From: Comamonas thiooxydans
GTDB taxonomy: Bacteria > Pseudomonadota > Gammaproteobacteria > Burkholderiales > Burkholderiaceae_C
Reading direction: 5' to 3'
NCBI RefSeq assembly: GCF_002157685.2
Contig: NZ_AP026738.1
Span: forward strand, 682,001-746,000
DNA length: 64,000 nucleotides
The notes under the pieces were generated by a model. The model worked only from the letters and a program-made list of their open reading frames with translations. It made no database searches and was not told the origin of the DNA. Shown here piece after piece: positions 61,757 through 64,000 of the stretch (its first letter is position 1; every line of letters starts with the position of its first letter). Made by a program: the position numbers and the translations under genes.

Positions 61757-62277
61757 GGCGTCACCTGCTGGCTTTGAATGCTGAACGGGCGCAGCCCGTC
61801 GGTGGCCAGTTGCAGCGGCGCCGAGCTGCTGCCGGGCAGCGACAAGGTAATGCTCTGCCTTGGAATCAGCGGCTCCGGCCCCAGCACCACGGGTGTATTG
61901 GGCTGCACCAGCACAGGAGTCTGAAGCCATTGCGTGGGCATCTTGACGTTGGGTGGCAGGCCTTCAAACCGGAAGCCCTGCGGCATCGGGCGCCAGACCA
62001 CCAGCGTGCCGTTGGTGCGGGCCTGGGCGCGTGCCGACTCCAGCAGCGTGGCCAGGCGCTGGGCTTCGCGCTCCAGCTGCTGCTCTCCGCTGTCTCGTAT
62101 GGCCAAGCTCACGCCGGCCGTTGCCAGTGCCATGATGGAGATGACCACCAGCAACTCCAAGAGTGTGAAGCCTCCCTGAAGCGTTGTGCGCCTTCCTCTG
62201 CGGGGGGCGGCCGCCTGTGCAGCGGGGCGCCCCTGGTGGGCCGTCCCTGTGACCGAGCGCGCCAGCATTACAGGCAT
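61753..62277 (-). CDS. gspH: type II secretion minor pseudopilin GspH with extended leader
   Basis: A 174-residue pseudopilin. The prepilin site LQGGFTLLELLVVISIMALATAGVSL starts near residue 33, so the leader is about 35 residues, far longer than usual. The leader (TGTAHQGRPAAQAAAPRRGR) is encoded by GC-rich palindromic DNA resembling the REP-like elements nearby. The mature domain has LAIRDSGEQQLEREAQRLATLLESARAQA as in GspH. It overlaps gspI. Confidence 0.87.
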   Translation of the reverse strand: MPVMLARSVTGTAHQGRPAAQAAAPRRGRRTTLQGGFTLLELLVVISIMALATAGVSLAIRDSGEQQLEREAQRLATLLESARAQARTNGTLVVWRPMPQGFRFEGLPPNVKMPTQWLQTPVLVQPNTPVVLGPEPLIPRQSITLSLPGSSSAPLQLATDGLRPFSIQSQQVTP

Positions 62278-62284
62278 TTGATGC

Positions 62285-62392
62285 GTGCGGGGTTGCCGCC
62301 GGGCCGCCCCAAGGCAAACCCCGGCGCCAGCCGGTCAGGCCCCCCTCGGGGGGCAGCGACCACACGCAGTGAGGGAGCGTGGGGGCTCATTG
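62285..62392. repeat. REP-like palindromic region between gspG and gspH
   Basis: Contains GCCGGGCCGCCCC, CCGGCGCC..GCCGG and CCCCCCTCGGGGGG palindromes and a GTGAGGGAGCGTGGGGGCTCA end. It resembles the elements in gspK and between nrtB and nrtD. No gene is seen here. Confidence 0.55.
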
Positions 62393-62845
62393 CTATTGCC
62401 AGGAGCCGATATCCGCATCCTTGCCTTCGCCGCCGGCCTTGCCGTCAGCGCCCAGGGACATGATGTCGATGGGGCCCTTCACGCCGGGATTCAGGTACTG
62501 ATAAGGATTGCCCCAGGGATCGTTGGGCAGCTTTTCCAGATAAGGCTTCCAGTTCTGCGGAGCGGGGCCGGTGGTGGGCTTGACCACCAGCGCCTGCAGA
62601 CCCTGCTCGGCCGTTGGATAGCGCTGGTTGTCGAGACGGTAGAGCTTGAGTGCCTGGTTGATATTGGCGATATCGGTCTTGGCTGCGGTCACGCGGGCAT
62701 CGTCGGCGCGGTCCAGCACATTGGGCACGATAAGCGCTGCCAGCACGCCAATGATGACCAGCACCACCATCAATTCGATCAGGGTAAAGCCGCGTGATGC
62801 GGCGTGGCGAATAGCAGACATCGGATGACGGCAGTTGGTGCTCAT
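62393..62845 (-). CDS. gspG: type II secretion major pseudopilin GspG
   Basis: A 150-residue major pseudopilin: SRGFTLIELMVVLVIIGVLAALIVPNV (prepilin site near residue 18), the conserved DIANINQALKLYRLDNQRYPT and NPYQYLNPGVKG, and the C-terminal calcium-site type LGADGKAGGEGKDADIGSW. A start at 62821 would shorten the leader to the usual size. It is the first gene of the minus-strand gsp run, divergent from gspC. Confidence 0.95.
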   Translation of the reverse strand: MSTNCRHPMSAIRHAASRGFTLIELMVVLVIIGVLAALIVPNVLDRADDARVTAAKTDIANINQALKLYRLDNQRYPTAEQGLQALVVKPTTGPAPQNWKPYLEKLPNDPWGNPYQYLNPGVKGPIDIMSLGADGKAGGEGKDADIGSWQ

Positions 62846-62930
62846 TGGAAACTGTAGGAAAAATGCAGTATTGCACCATCATAATCTTCGAATGCGACTG
62901 CAATCTTTCAATACCGGTCAGGGCCTTTCC

Positions 62931-63362
62931 ATGCCGGTCAAACTCACGAACCTGCTGCTGTGGGCGATTGCCGCTGCGGTGGTGGTGTTCTGGATACTCC
63001 GGTTCGTCGGCAGTGCCAGTGAGCAGTTACCCTCGGTCGTGCCTGCTCAGCCGGTACAGGCCAATGCCCAGGCCATGGCCAAGGCTTTGGGGGCGGTCGC
63101 CGCGCCTGTCGCCGCCGTGGCCGCACCAGTGGCCAGCCGCTATGCGCTGCTGGGGGTGCTGGCAGGGCATGAAACAGGCGGCGGTGCCGCCGTGATTGCC
63201 GTGGAAGGCAAGGGCAGCAAGGCCGTGCGTGTGGGCGAGGCCGTGGAGGAGGGCGTGATTCTGCAATCACTGGCGGCGCGCGAAGCGCGACTGGGCCCCG
63301 CCAACGGGCCGACCAGCACGGTGCTGCAATTGCCCAGGCCGCCCATGGCGGCATTCAACTGA
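62931..63362 (+). CDS. gspC: type II secretion protein GspC (short, without PDZ domain)
   Basis: A 143-residue bitopic protein (156 if ATG 62892 is used): membrane segment LLLWAIAAAVVVFWILRF at about residues 8-25, an Ala/Val-rich linker, then an HR domain SRYALLGVLAGHETGGGAAVIAVEGKGSKAVRVGEAV ending in LPRPP. The usual C-terminal PDZ or coiled-coil region is absent. It faces away from the gspG promoter and is the only gsp gene on the plus strand. GspC links platform and secretin. Confidence 0.85.
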   Translation: MPVKLTNLLLWAIAAAVVVFWILRFVGSASEQLPSVVPAQPVQANAQAMAKALGAVAAPVAAVAAPVASRYALLGVLAGHETGGGAAVIAVEGKGSKAVRVGEAVEEGVILQSLAAREARLGPANGPTSTVLQLPRPPMAAFN

Positions 63363-63918
63363 GTTCGAGCTGCAGCCACTGTCCATAGGCGGGCGCTGGC
63401 AAGGTCCATTCATGGCTTTGCGGCAGCCGGTGGCCATGTTGTAGCAGCCACTGCGCACAGCGTGCCACACCGGCATGGCAGATCCACACCATATGCTCGC
63501 TGTCGCTGCTGAGCGCGTCCTGCAGTGCTTCGTGGACGCGCTGCAGCATCTGTGCCAGTGATTCGCCCTCGCCGGGTGCGTGCCGCGCCAGATCGTGCGC
63601 CCAGGCACCGATGGCAGCTTCGCCGATGTCATTCCAGCGCAGGCCTTCCCAATGCCCGAAGTCCATCTCCAGCAGTCTGCCGTCGGGAGTGGAGACGAAA
63701 TCCGGCTCCAGTACCTGCAGATCCAAAGCCAACTGCTTGCATCTTTTTAGCGGCGAATGCCGGACCTGCAGCCTGCCATGCAGGGGCTGCAGAGATTGCT
63801 GAAGGGCCTGAGCGGCTTGTCGGGTGGCCTCTGCATCGGCGGCGATATCGAGGCGGCCGTAGCAGCGCTCTGTATCGATCAAGGGGCGTGCGTGGCGCAC
63901 CAGCCATAGTGTTTTCAT
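63355..63918 (-). CDS. histidine phosphatase family protein, CobC-like
   Basis: A 187-residue phosphoglycerate-mutase-like phosphatase. The LVRHARP box (catalytic His near residue 8), LLEMDFGHWEGLRW (Glu/Trp motif) and VWICHAGVARC (second catalytic His) are visible. It resembles alpha-ribazole-5'-phosphate phosphatase (CobC) of cobalamin nucleotide loop assembly; other small-molecule substrates are possible. Its 3' end overlaps gspC by 8 bases tail to tail. An upstream frame ends 3 bases before its ATG. Confidence 0.82.
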   Translation of the reverse strand: MKTLWLVRHARPLIDTERCYGRLDIAADAEATRQAAQALQQSLQPLHGRLQVRHSPLKRCKQLALDLQVLEPDFVSTPDGRLLEMDFGHWEGLRWNDIGEAAIGAWAHDLARHAPGEGESLAQMLQRVHEALQDALSSDSEHMVWICHAGVARCAQWLLQHGHRLPQSHEWTLPAPAYGQWLQLELS

Positions 63919-63921
63919 GCC

Positions 63922-64000
63922 TCAGAACTTGTTTGCGATCTCTACGCAGCCGCGTTGGAGCGCAATCGGGATGAGTTCGAAGCGATGGCTCGCCGCTTGC
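63922..64000 (-). CDS. possible 3' end of an unidentified gene at the window edge
   Basis: On the minus strand a frame enters from beyond 64000 and ends with TGA at 63924-63922, reading RFELIPIALQRGCVEIANKF before the stop. It is 3 bases upstream of the CobC-like gene, the spacing of an operon. Only about 25 residues are visible, so no family can be named; a cobalamin gene would fit the neighbour. Confidence 0.35.
   Translation of the reverse strand, partial: QAASHRFELIPIALQRGCVEIANKF

Overview
The window is high-GC, gene-dense chromosomal DNA of a betaproteobacterium, most likely a Comamonadaceae member close to Comamonas or Delftia. This is judged from protein style, an orphan Bug-type binding protein, paired cyanophycin synthetases and two families of short palindromic intergenic repeats; no rRNA or tRNA gene confirms it. 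I see no phage, insertion sequence, CRISPR array or tRNA.

Layout. 1-2578: end of a DnaK-related protein, a Bug/TctC binding protein and a DUF2809 membrane protein. 2636-14670: a complete assimilatory nitrate module made of a NIT-ANTAR antiterminator (NasR type), a nitrate ABC importer (nrtA, nrtB, nrtD), NADH nitrite reductase (nirB, nirD), molybdenum nitrate reductase (nasA) and the siroheme methyltransferase (cobA). Both the importer unit and the nirB unit are preceded by a sigma-54 promoter, two hexaloop hairpins of the ANTAR-target type and a terminator that competes with the second hairpin. 14804-16258: an aldehyde dehydrogenase. 16424-22852: a tightly packed six-gene operon (TonB-dependent receptor, TupA-like protein, DUF2478 protein, MolA/FecB-type binding protein, permease, ATPase) behind a ModE-like palindrome. 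I propose it is an outer-membrane-to-cytoplasm molybdate or tungstate uptake system that feeds the adjacent nitrate reductase.

22858-30223: a FUSC efflux protein with its MarR regulator, the YeiH/YeiE pair, a small protein, CreA and an MFS carrier. 30236-33034: a TonB-dependent receptor broken by an in-frame TAA, plus a DUF2946 protein. 33296-41154: cyanophycin nitrogen-storage genes, with two synthetase paralogues on the minus strand and a divergent ABC exporter plus DUF1854 pair. 41360-44583: small proteins, a nucleotidase and the ammonium channel amtB behind a probable sigma-54 promoter. 44716-63362: type II secretion genes split in three: gspF alone, a gspG-H-I-J-K-L-M-N-D-E minus-strand run 7 kb away, and a divergent gspC. 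Redox enzymes, regulators and a large lipoprotein lie in the gap. The window ends in a CobC-like phosphatase and the edge of an unidentified frame.

The unifying theme of the first 45 kb is nitrogen: nitrate import and reduction, probably the metal for the reductase, ammonium uptake, and cyanophycin as nitrogen store. Function calls come from reading motifs in the translations; no database search was run.
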